Shown one piece after another: positions 33,801 to 44,800 of a stretch of DNA of 64,000 nt. Made by a program: the position numbers and the translations under genes. Every line of letters begins with the position of its first letter. The first letter of the stretch is position 1. Origin of the DNA: Labyrinthula sp. Ha (taxonomy: Eukaryota > Sar > Bigyra > Labyrinthulida > Labyrinthulaceae); NCBI GenBank assembly GCA_015227615.1, contig JAALGZ010000007.1, positions 124,001-188,000 of the forward strand, written 5' to 3'. The notes below the pieces were generated by a model, which saw only the letters and a program-made list of their open reading frames with translations, was not told where the DNA came from and searched no databases.

Positions 33801-36057
33801 TACAAGAAATGTACTTTTATTTCATTTCTTTTTTGAAACCTATTTCCTGTTTCCTGTTTCCTGTTTCCTGCTATCTCTTAATTAAACTTTCAATCATGTG
33901 CTTGCTCTTTGCAGCTAAACTATATTCGTGTGAACCATGTTTCCAAATTTGAATACTATAGTGTATGTTATCTGATGAACTATATTCCTGGCATTTAGCT
34001 TGGTTCATATTAGGAACACTTGTGAGTATTAATGTTGAAAGCGGGGTAAGAATAACCCTAAAATATATATTGAGGCTTTCCCATACACCTTTAATATAAT
34101 TTATGAGTACGTTTTAGTGATTGACCAACCAGATTGTATGAGTCAAAACTGTTGAAAAAAAATTAATAGTTTTAAGAAGTTAGAATCTTGCACCTTGCTA
34201 AAATTAATGATGAAACTACCAAGAAATCCTTACAATAATCAAAATATTTTTGTGGCTTTACTAAGCTATATTCCAAAACAAAGACAAAATTACTCGACTT
34301 GCGCTAAATTATAGCAAGAATTCAATAATAATTTAGCAATTTTATTGTCTATCATTTACATATCCCTTTTATCCTTTTCTTACTTTTATGCAAAAAAGAT
34401 AATTCACATTAATTTTGAACATCAAATAAATCCAAATTCCATTTAAAACACGAGTCTTAGCCAATAGAAGAATGCATATACAAGTGAATGTCCCTTAATA
34501 GCTTATGTAGAAAAATAAAGACAATCTGCTTTATTTCCAATTAAGAGTATAATTTTGGAAGCATTTGTTTTCCAAACCCACACATGTGATACGTGTCAAA
34601 TTAAATGCTTTAGGTAAATGATTGAAGTTTCATTTCGCTATGATTTGGGGAATTGGTATGTGCTTGGTATTTTAACCTGTTCATGACCCCAACTTAATTG
34701 TGGATCCGTTTTCACACAACTCTAATCCTTCTAATCCAACCGTTTAACATTTAGGCATGGGCTCTCTGGGTTAAACTGAAATATAATTGCTAACAATGTA
34801 TGGAAAAGGAAAATATTATCAAATCTATATAGATTATCAAGTTTAGCTTTGTAATAGTTTATTGTTAGTGAACTAGTACACAAAACTACCTGTTATTGGA
34901 TATCTAGCAAATTTAATGTGTGAAAATGATGTTATATATTTTGATTGGGTATTTTTAATTAAAATATGGGTTTTGCATATTAAGCCCTATTGGCTGCCAA
35001 TACAAAGCTTATAGAAAGTACTGCATAAAATTTAAATCTTAATAATGATTCATTCTTATTCCTATGGTAAGCTAATTAGTTTAGCCGCCCATTTTCTTCA
35101 ATATAGTGTCTCATAGAAGATATGAAAGATCCTTTCGAAAAATTAACAGCCATTTTTTAGTTGATATTGCTTCGAAAACGTTGTGAACAAGCGTGAAAAA
35201 ATCATAATCTATGCTTACTTGTTCTATCAAGTTAGAAATTTTAATGTAAACCTTAGCACAATTTAACTCATAAGAGTAAAATATTCCTGAAATTGCATAA
35301 GTTTATTGGAATTCTTAAACTTATTGCACTAGCAATAAATTAGTTTTATCTTAATGATACTCGGCCAATAAAAAATTCCAAGTGAAATGTGCGGAGTCTG
35401 CATCCGAGGCATGTGGTATGACACTTAATGTTACATTCATAGGACATGTCCTATGACTGAAGACATGCAAGATGCAGCAAAACAATACAAATTTGCATAA
35501 ATAATGCTCTTAGTAATAACTATTTATTTCAAAATAATGGTTTTGTTCCCCCTTAATACTGGAACTAGAGCTTTCTGGATCCGCATTCATAGAAAAAATA
35601 CGGAAAGAGGACTGATATAACTTCAGTTATATGAAAGAATAATAGTAATAGTAACATAAATTACGGGCGTACTCGTATATACATTTGTTATTATCACTTT
35701 TCTGACATTTTTTTGTAATTGCTGATGAATATCCGGAGGTTGCAAACAGTAAACAACATTTTTTTCTTCTGACCCTGATACAAGTCAGAAAAATATCCAG
35801 AATTTAAAACGAAAGTTTCTGGCAATAGAGCACCGTTTCTCCAATATTTCTTCGATGACAGCTATGTGCTTTATTTATTAAGAAATTAAGTTTTTGTTTC
35901 TGTACACTCAATATGAAGGTCATTCATCTATTGTGGGAGTTCTAGAATATTACCTGACTAATATGTAGTAGTTCAAATCAACAAAATATCGTTGTTTATG
36001 ACCTAGTTATATCTTACTCTTTCGTTATGCTTAGAGGCGAGACAGTTTGTCTTCACT
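27884..36057. other. Gene desert, 8.2 kb
   Basis: No gene or element could be supported on either strand. Open frames are short and of biased AT-driven composition; the longest, near 29.8-30.3 kb, overlap each other on opposite strands and show no family features. A short perfect heptamer repeat lies at 33843-33870. The composition resembles old, fully decayed sequence. Confidence 0.5.
33843..33870. repeat. Heptamer tandem repeat (TTTCCTG) x4
   Basis: Four perfect head-to-tail copies of TTTCCTG in 28 bp, lying within a gene-free stretch. No function is implied. Confidence 0.9.
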
Positions 36058-36885
36058 ATGATGACATATTATACAAGTAACCATGACTGTGACTCTAACT
36101 CAGTATTGCATTACCGCGAGATATTAAAGTCATCAAATTTACAGGAATCAAGAATGAGTCGAAGAATGATACATGCAAGAAAAGAAAAGCCTACTATTAG
36201 TTTAAAACCCCTAAAAACTCCATATAAATCAAGAATACAGGAAGATACACAGGGTGATATTTTATTGGTCTCATCACCTGAGGTCCAGGAACTTAGGACT
36301 CCAGAAATTATCATATCAGATTCAGAAGAGTCAGTGTTATCAAGGGAGAGTGAAAAGAAAGTATTATCTGTTAGGAAGAAATTCATTACACCACAAAAAA
36401 GATGTAGTGCTATCATAGATCTTGTGTCTAGTTCGGAAGACATTATTTCACTTTTAGCTGAAAGCGATGAAGAAGACAAAGAGCTTGAAAAAAAGGTATT
36501 AGCAAAATATGTAGATGAACCAACCCTTACCGTCGAAAGGTTGTTAGATGCTCAAAGGAATAAAACAAGTTCAAAATCAGAACTTGAACCAATTGATATT
36601 CAAGAGCCTTCCTTCGATATGTTTATTATATTTCGCCATGTTAAAGTTATTAAAGAAAAACGCCGGCGGAAAACACTCAATTTTAAAATTGGTGCTAACA
36701 GGGATGACAGCATGAAGACTGTTTTCAAGAGATTTATAGAAACTAGAGAAGCAAAAGAATATGAGGAACTTACAAGCATAACCAAACTTAGGTTTGAATT
36801 TGATGGGGAAATAATAACTCCATATGATACCGTGTCCGGGCTTGACCTCGACGATGAGGAACTTATTGATGTATTTACAACATAA
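36058..36885 (+). CDS. Rad60/NIP45/Esc2-like SUMO-like-domain protein
   Basis: A 275-residue protein. The C-terminal ~70 residues (TLNFKIGANRDD... to DEELIDVF) match the SUMO-like domain (SLD) of Rad60/NIP45/Esc2, with the FEFDGEIITPYDTVSGLDLDDEE pattern. The N-terminal half is disordered and carries three candidate SUMO-interacting motifs next to acidic serines: ILLVSS (about 66-71), IIISDSEES (about 80-88) and IIDLVSSSED (about 119-128). Rad60 proteins use SLDs to contact the SUMO E2 Ubc9 and help the Smc5/6 complex in genome stability; nuclear location is expected. The family usually has two SLDs and only one is obvious here. It is convergent with the bZIP locus, whose overlapping acidic ORF ends 5 bp away. 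Confidence 0.65.
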   Translation: MMTYYTSNHDCDSNSVLHYREILKSSNLQESRMSRRMIHARKEKPTISLKPLKTPYKSRIQEDTQGDILLVSSPEVQELRTPEIIISDSEESVLSRESEKKVLSVRKKFITPQKRCSAIIDLVSSSEDIISLLAESDEEDKELEKKVLAKYVDEPTLTVERLLDAQRNKTSSKSELEPIDIQEPSFDMFIIFRHVKVIKEKRRRKTLNFKIGANRDDSMKTVFKRFIETREAKEYEELTSITKLRFEFDGEIITPYDTVSGLDLDDEELIDVFTT

Positions 36886-36890
36886 CTATC

Positions 36891-37055
36891 TCACATTTGA
36901 TAACCTAGTCCTTCAAACAATGAGTCAATTTCAACTTCACGTTTGACCCCATTAGATTCCTCACCCACAAAGCCAAGTTTCTTCAGGTTGAAGTCGACAT
37001 CGAACAAGTTGTCTTCAAAGAGAGGCTCTCCCGTTGCTAGGAGATAATAACTCAT
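36891..37055 (-). CDS. Acidic 54-codon ORF overlapping the bZIP stop (ATGA)
   Basis: This frame begins with an ATG whose last two bases are the first two of the bZIP stop codon (ATGA). It encodes 54 residues, acidic and hydrophobic, with LFEDNLFDVDF and EIDSLFEGLG patterns typical of transcription activation domains. It is in a different frame from the bZIP and I could not find a clean 27-32 nt intron joining them. Options are an unusual intron, a sequencing or genomic frameshift in the bZIP gene, or re-initiation. I think it is most likely the true bZIP C-terminus, but this is inference. Confidence 0.4.
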   Translation of the reverse strand: MSYYLLATGEPLFEDNLFDVDFNLKKLGFVGEESNGVKREVEIDSLFEGLGYQM

Positions 37056-37489
37056 GTTAAGAATGAGCCGAAAACTGCTGTTTCGTGATAAGCCATCTCT
37101 TCTTTAACTCCTGTTCTCTGTTCGACTTCTTCAGGAAGTGTACTTGACAAGGGTGCATCGTGCTGTAGCATGTCGATTTCTTTGCGCAGAACCCGGTTAT
37201 CCTCAAGAGCAGCCTTCAAAGCAAGCTCAAGCTCCTCAATTCTTTGCTTATCCTTCTTAATCTCGTTCAAAACTCGCTGTCTACTCCTCATCGCGCTCTG
37301 TCTATTCTTAATCTTTCGTTCCATCGCCCTTTGTTGACGTTCAGTTTCAGTTCTAGCTCTCTTCCGGCGCTTCTTTTTCTGTGTCAACTGAAGCGGGGGC
37401 GAAGCGTTAGAAAAATCAAGAAGAGGAGATATCCTAATCATTGAGGAATCTGAAGACAAGGTAGAGTCAGCGGAATCGGAGTTGACCAT
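37052..37489 (-). CDS. bZIP transcription factor
   Basis: A 145-residue protein with a basic region followed by a leucine zipper. The sequence IKNRQSAMRSRQR (about 81-93) gives the invariant N-x7-R spacing of bZIP basic regions and resembles plant-type MIKNRESAARSR factors that bind ACGT-core DNA. The zipper follows with heptad Leu/Ile positions (IEELELALKAALEDNRVLRKEIDML). The N-terminus is Ser-rich. An Arg/Lys-rich segment (about 55-75) is probably a nuclear localisation signal. The frame closes shortly after the zipper; an acidic ORF overlaps the stop in another frame (separate entry). Whether it acts on the TGACGTGGCA boxes seen in this window is inference. Confidence 0.85.
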   Translation of the reverse strand: MVNSDSADSTLSSDSSMIRISPLLDFSNASPPLQLTQKKKRRKRARTETERQQRAMERKIKNRQSAMRSRQRVLNEIKKDKQRIEELELALKAALEDNRVLRKEIDMLQHDAPLSSTLPEEVEQRTGVKEEMAYHETAVFGSFLT

Positions 37490-38878
37490 TTTTTTTTTCT
37501 TTTTGTTGATTTGTTTAAATTTTATTTGATTGATTTTCTAGAACTTTTAATGCCAACTGGCATTCAATATTCGGAATGAAACTATGCATAAGACTCTTCT
37601 AAATTTGAAAGTAAACTGTAAAACTAGAAGAGTTGATATTAATGAACAATTAAAACCTGAAAGTAAAACCTATTTGCTGCAGTTTCACACTAAAGTCCCA
37701 GTTTGTTCCGATTTGCTTCTTTAAAGTAACTCTCAGAGGAAAGAACTTGTTGTGCTTCAGAAAGAGCTTTAAATTACTCTTGGGTAGTCTAAGGTTAAAG
37801 TTTACACTATTTGTTGCTTCAATGTTAGTTTGAGGAAAGAAATTTCTTAAAGTGCAGCAGCTGCAGGTCGTCAACCGCAGAAAATCCTAACCTCTCTTTC
37901 TGTGCATTATGAAACGAAATAAACTTAAACAATATTTTAATTGGACGAGAATTTAAAATTATTGGAAAATGACTGGCTTTAAGGTTCAGGAAGAAACCGT
38001 TTCTGTCTAACTGCCATCTCTCTAGGTACTAACTCTAAGGATCTTAATGACATTATTTAAAATTGCCTCTATGGGTATTTCATTTGTGTGGTCCGTTTCT
38101 CTTACAGAATCATGACTTTAACCTAAATAAATTTGGACCTCAATGTTAGCCCGTCTAACTTTGGCTTAGAAGACCTTTGTCCAATTATGCAATTTGGTCC
38201 CCTGGGTCAATTGAAGGTTCAGTTTCTCTTTCAAATAAGGTGAAAGAACTGCAAAGGTTTAGTTCATGGACTTAATATAACTAATTAATTTTAAATATTG
38301 TATCAACTTCTTGGCTGCGCTCTTCTTTTCCACGTGCACCTTCCCTCGGTTGAAAAGGTTGCGGTATTTTAATCTCCCATACACTTAATAGCTAACATTG
38401 ATACGCCTTCATCCAAAGGCAAAGTTTAAATTACCCCGTAACCCCAAACAGTGAAGTGTCATGGCAAATTTTGCTAACATAATTAGCCATCAACCCACTA
38501 ATTCATTGGAGCTTTAGCTACTGTCCTTTGCAATTTTCCTTCTCATTAAAGTATTCAAGGCGAGTAGCTTTTGGTAGTCTTGTACTGGCCCTAGACTACC
38601 TTTAAAGAGTTTTTAATATAGATTTAATGTAGTGACTTTATTAGGGATTTAAATTAGAATTAAATACCATTACATCCCTTGAGTCATTGGAATGAAAAGG
38701 AAGAGAAACTAATCATTGAAGCTTCAAATCGCTTTTCGAACCTTATTTTGCGAATAATTTGCGGAGAAGAAGACAGTTCCTTGCAGAGTGAAGCGGAAAT
38801 AAATCATATTGAAAAAATTGATTCCCTGGGACAAAGCTAGAAAAGATCATTCCTCGAGTTAGACAATAGTTAAACACA
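37490..38878. other. Intergenic stretch left of the second retroelement
   Basis: Upstream region of the bZIP gene and then AT-rich sequence without recognised genes. A minus-strand open frame at 37650-37874 has no family features. A G-box-like CCACGTGCAC occurs at about 38331. The left end of the neighbouring retroelement fossil could not be fixed and may lie here. Confidence 0.4.
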
Positions 38879-41600
38879 TTGGATGTGGTTCGAGTGAAGC
38901 AAAGACTGGTCATTGAATCGATGTATGAAGATAATACTGGTCTGATAAAGTGCTTCTCGGAGACTTTAGCATCAAATGGAAGAAAATTCTCAAAATTAAA
39001 AGCTCAGGTAAGCCGAGTGAGGAAGGCACTTTTGGACCTCATGTTGTGCTTTAGACGCGTGCGAGCAAAGAACCCAGACATTGATATTGCAAGCAGATTT
39101 ATTAGAACTGTTGCCTATAAAACCCAAAGCCGTTATGTAAGTGTCGACGAGGCGAACCAAATACTTGCCCACCGTGAGAAGATAATGATGCAGCAGCAGA
39201 AAGCACTGGAGCATTCATTGATGAAACTAGGAAAGCTATGGAGGTTTCCACACAACCAAAACAGCGGAATGGAAACTACAGAAACCTTCATTTTCAAGCT
39301 AACAAAGATATTGGGGCCTATCTCGCAGATAAGATAATATGCAGTGGGGAGTAAAATAAAGATGCTTATCCTGTGCCTTCTTCCTTGTTTTGAAATAACA
39401 ACGGAGAATTCCCATGAGATTCTGGGAAACTGCGAAAGGATAAACAACTTCAGAAGAGTATTGGAAGTCCTTGCTCAGATTGAAGACACGCAGATGGGGA
39501 TAAGAACACTAAAAATAATAATGTGATTGAACTGTGCCGTGATAATACCATCAGTTCTGGAAACTCTTGACACGAATCCAAGGGAAGTGTCAATTATTCC
39601 TTCTTCAAGGACTTCAGTGTTTAATACTAAATCCATTGCGAAAAGAGCAATAAGATGCTAAACTTTGTGGATGGCATTCGCTCCAACATGGGGAGCAGAT
39701 GCTTCAATTGCAGAAAAACCAGAGATTTTACAGTAAATTTTTCTAAAGAGACACAGGAGAGAAAGCCCATGGAGAACATAAAAGGTGTTGCAAGTTTAAA
39801 CGATGGAGACCCATGGAGGGAAAACAAGAAGATGTAGATAAGTTAACAAAATCTGCCCCGAATCAAACCGGTGAAATTTTTTAGTAGTGCTGTATGGAAG
39901 TTCGTGGCCTAGAATCAAAATTATGTTAGATTCAGGAGCAGGAAAACCCATTGGAAGCATCAGGAAGCGCAGAAATTTATACGATACAAGTAATTATCTA
40001 GGCCAATAGTTCTAAGTGTAAATGAGCAATGAACCCTAAGGACAATGGTACTCTTGGGAGAGATTACGACCCATGACGAGATTGATAATGAACCATGCAT
40101 GTATTTGATAACACTACAAATGTTCATGAGACAACATTCATAGTTCGACACTATACACGAAATAAAAGAATTTCTACTTTATTTTGAAACAGTGCTCGAG
40201 CAAGATTTCAAAGTCGCTGCTGAGACAGAAAGAAGGCTGTTAGCGCCATAGAAAGTGGTGATTAGATAGGATGTAGGATACAAAAGGAACATTATCTGGT
40301 CACCCATCCAGCTTAGCTGTGGAAAAGTGCAGAACGATAATGATTCAAATATTTTATTAAAGATGAGCTTAATAAAAATGGAGACCAATATGAACAGAAA
40401 CGATATCAAAGCAGAAGAACACGAATGACACCCCGAAATCTAGAATCTAATTCTATGAATTTGGTTTTAAAGTTGCCGAAAAATAGCAATGAAGCTGATA
40501 ATAGAGAAAAAATCCCTGTGCAGCACAAAGAAAATATACTCTCAACCGATCTATTCTCAGAGGAACCTGGGCTTTTATTTATAAGAGATTGGACAATCCG
40601 TGAGGGTAGTTCAGGACTTTGCATTGGAAAAAGAGTGAAGACTGGCACTCTCAATAGCAATATAATTGGTTTTTGAATCTGAATCAAGCAACAAAATAAG
40701 AATAAGCTAGAATAAATTCTAGCATAACAATTAGATACTTCTCACCTAACCCAGGTTAGTGAAAAATAGGAAACGTTGAAAACCAATGGATTGAATGTTA
40801 ACACCGGATACAGAACCATAATGAAACCTGATACGCACACCTATTGGATACTATTAGTATAATAGTTGGAAGTTACAATAGGTTTAATACTGATTTCAAA
40901 GATATTGATTAGAACCACAGGTCCCAAGTGTGTGTCGGCAATCCATGCAGTACCCAAAGATTTTCTAATCTATGCAAATAATTGAGGCTATCTCCAAATA
41001 TACAACCGTTGTACGACTACATTGTGTGACCAAAATTGGTGTTATCAAACATAGATCAACATTTTTAGAGTCCTAGAGATGCTAGAGCCCATGGCTCGTT
41101 GCATAAAATATAGGTTTTTGCATACAGCTCGTTAGCAGAATCGAACAAGAATTTCTTCAATATTGTCTCAATTAGAAAGCAGCACATCATATCCCCGCAG
41201 CAGATCGTGGATGGAACAATCCTAGCGTTATCTCAGTACTAAATCTTCAGATAATCACTAGAACTAAGCTGATACATAGGACCTAGAGCATAAAGAAGAG
41301 ATATCTGCTAGGGGTGGATGCTATATTGATAGTTACCGAAAAAGAGAAGGATTCCATGTATGTTCTAGATGATATCGCATACTTAATAAATAAGAAATAG
41401 GTTATGCATATGGATGTAACACACGTTGATAAAATTGTAAGAAATCAAATAAAACGTAACAGAGCGCTGGTTCATTAGTATTAAACATTCCTTAGAGAAT
41501 AACATAAATTGATCATACAATTGGAGTGGTACTGAATTGTGATGGTTTGATAAGAAACAGATGAAATGGGTTATAATGTTTAAGTAGATAATAAATATGT
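38879..41600 (+). mobile_element. Decayed retroelement (retropepsin/RT type), broken
   Basis: An old fossil in plus orientation, with approximate ends. Parts seen in order: a gag-like helical region (about 38.88-39.34 kb), a CCHC-like zinc-knuckle remnant (CFNCRKTRDF, near 39.70 kb), an aspartic protease-like motif (LDSGAG, near 39.93 kb) and a reverse-transcriptase-like DD motif near 41.36 kb. It is heavily broken, with well over ten disruptions. LTRs were not found. The order zinc knuckle, protease, RT fits a gypsy- or copia-class element, but family cannot be decided. Much older than the copia copy at 9-14 kb. Confidence 0.5.
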
Positions 41601-41708
41601 TCATATTTATCCAGATCGTTAGCGCAGGAGAGGATAAATTCCCAAAGACAGAAAAAAAACATAAGGTTGCATATTATGAAAAATTTATTGTAGATTTTAC
41701 ATTTTTCA

Positions 41709-41866
41709 GCTAAAGTTAACTAACTGTGATGCAGATGAAGAAAAAGGTTCCCAATATAATGTTCAAATGGATAATTCAAAAAAGTCACCAGAAAAAGAAA
41801 GAAGCAATGACTCAGGGAGTTTTCAAATGCGAATATCGAAGACGAGTAAAAATCATAGGTAAGTGG
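41709..41866 (+). other. Possible orphan exon
   Basis: About 50 codons are open between a splice-acceptor-like TTTTTCAG and a donor-like AGGTAAGT. The encoded stretch is hydrophilic and Ser/Lys/Glu-rich with no family match. It could be an exon of an unrecognised gene or part of the neighbouring decayed element. Confidence 0.2.
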
Positions 41867-44800
41867 TCTCAGTGTTGACGAGGAGCTCCACTTCAACTAT
41901 TTAACGTTGTTTTAGCTAGAATTTGAATGTTTATCCCTTCTTAACCCCTTTATTCTTTTCTAAATCTCTCTAATCCACAATTAAGAAAGTGTTTGTTAAA
42001 GTCAAGTACTGTAAACTCATATTATACTATAATCTCAACCGTCATTGAATCTATGTGTGCTAACCCTGAGTATCTTATTATTTCTATTATTTCTCGTGTT
42101 AACTAATATTTTCTTTTTGTTTTGGTAGAGTTCGATATCATGTCTTGGGTGATCTAGGGATTCCTCTTTAAAATATACTTCCGAATGCAGAGACCAAACT
42201 TCACGTTTAACACAAAACAAGAATTTTTAGAGCTAATACATTTTTCACGTCATTTTCAGAACATTTTTTAATAAATTTAAAGATTTTTCCATTTACATTT
42301 TTGAAAAGTAGTGTGGCGAAGCATTCATTTTCTAAATTTTATTTTTAGAATTACTCTATAGAAAATAGCACTTAGGTTTTAGTACAGATACTTTTCACAG
42401 GGCTTAATTTTCATTCAGGGATTTTTTCTGTCGTTAGACATGTACTTCTGGTGTTTACCCCATTTACAAACTATTATGTATACATCATTTATGTTTTATA
42501 TATCTCTATATTTTTAGGTTGCATGACGTAAAGGATAATAGTATACTTACTTAAAATGTTCTCCTAGTGGCTATTCTCTAGAGTCCCCACTTTTGCTGCA
42601 TGCAAGTACAAGCTAAGCCACAGTTTCCAACAATTGATATTACTAAGTCTTGTAGCATACCTCCAGGATATTTCCGAAATCTTTACTTTAAGAGTAACCG
42701 TAGATAGACAAATATTTCTTCAATTTGAAGGAGTAAGTCTGCGAAGAATAGAATCATACAAAAAATATGGAAAACGGTTATCGGTGTCAGCTAATATATA
42801 TTATGTAACAATGGTTTGATATAGTTACTTTGATAATTAATGTTTCACGGTGATCTAATCCTGATTTTACCTTAATTAGAATTAGAAAAATTTAGCGAAC
42901 CATCAATAAGAACCTATATCTTGCTATATTACTTCAAACCGGATCAGGAAAGTATACAAAGAGTAGCAAGTTTGAAACTCGGTTGGGATATTAACTTTCA
43001 ATTACTATTACCTTCTTATTTTTAGAGTTTTTTCCTTTGCATAAAGAATCATCAAAATTTTTTTTCACAAGCAGTTACTGTTCTTGAACGTCCAGGCCTG
43101 AGAATATTTTGCACCAAACAGAACATTCTTTTCATTCTTCCAAGAGTTATACATCTCTATATAAACTCGAGTTGATGAAGTTGAAGAGTATGAATGCAAA
43201 GAAGCTACTTAATCAAGATCTACAGAGGCAGGTAACATCCCTGCAAAATTAATACCAATATATTCAAGGCAAGACGACCAATCCAATCTGGACTTTGAAT
43301 TAAGACAGGGACTAAAATTCTTGGGCTAACAAATGTCACTAAAACACAGCACCCTTTACATAATTATTTGATTCAATTTTCCATTCACTGTATCCTCGCC
43401 TGTAGCGTGACCATATAAAAAACCATGCACACATCTCCTCTGGAATCGATCGGCACCTATGTATAACAATTAGTTATTGGATGGTTCAACATTTATGTAA
43501 TACCATGTATTCTCTACTCTCGTGATCCTATAAACATTGATATGTACAATTTATATACATAAACATCAGCTATTAGCTTGGAATGCTATTATGGTGAGGG
43601 ACAATACAATTTATAACTGAGAAGTGGAATTTTATCTTAGTTGTTTAGCTCAAAATGCTCTAGGATGTATCTGGATCAAGAACTCTGCTTCAAAAAAACT
43701 TTATTTTATTTAACATGTTGTTACTGGTAATTCCAATAATAATGTAGTTCACATTTGGAGCAATTCTTTTGTAATCCACATATTAAGTTGAACCCGCGAC
43801 GCCAAGAGAAGAAATCAATGATGTTTTGAGTTCAGTTTTTAGCTAATTATTCATAAAAATAAGCCACGGTGTCATAGTTTGGGGACTCCTACTCACGAGA
43901 CTTAGAAGCATTATTGCTCCAACACTTAATTTTAGTGCTCTAAACCTCTAACAACCTCTTAGTATACCGAAACTATACCGAGGCTTGATCTAGCTATTTC
44001 CCAGATAACAATCTCCACTTTTTAAACTTTTCTTCATCTGGTTGTTGATTATCTAGGAGCAAAATTAGAATAATACACCAATAATTCTTAAAAAAATTGC
44101 TTTTGTTCATTTTTACTTTTCGATACTATTAGACCATTCATGCCTGTAATTATTCTAAGTCTCAAACCGCAAATTAATCTCGTGGAGATATGAAAATAAA
44201 CCAAAGCACAAGTGAATCATACTAAGAGGTCACATGTCATTAGTTGCCAATATAGACATAAGATATTGCGCTTAAGCAGCTTGAGGAAATCGATATTATA
44301 GTTCAACAAACTTAATTAAAGTTATTGACCATGCCAATAAGTCTAGAATACAACTCATTTGCTTATCATACATGGAAAAATCTGAAGAAACATCAAAATA
44401 AGAGAAAATTTATTCATTTTAATATTACTCTGGCACCAAAGTTTGTTAGTTTATTTGTTGCAATACTTCATATTTAACCTAAGGTAAAGTGTATGGATGC
44501 AACGCTTTAGTTAATGATTCATTGATGGAGCTATTTATCTTCTATATCAAAATGGTTTCCTGCTGAATAGATATTGGTGGCTATCCCTAACCTCGTTTAT
44601 CAATTTGAAGGAGGAGAGAAACAATACTCCACATCACCATAGCGTTTAATAGGAGTAATGTCACTTGTTCGCGTAAAGCCTTAAATGGTTCAAATCAGCA
44701 ACTCGTCATAGCAGTAGAATTCAATGATATAACTGAGTAAGAAATGACACTCACTTTAAGTTTTTCGGTTAATTCTTATAATTCATAAATACAGATACTC

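Noticed and set aside
38879-39337. 152-codon helical ORF as a host gene
   Set aside because: It lies directly upstream of zinc-knuckle and protease-like remnants in the same orientation, so it is better read as part of the decayed retroelement.
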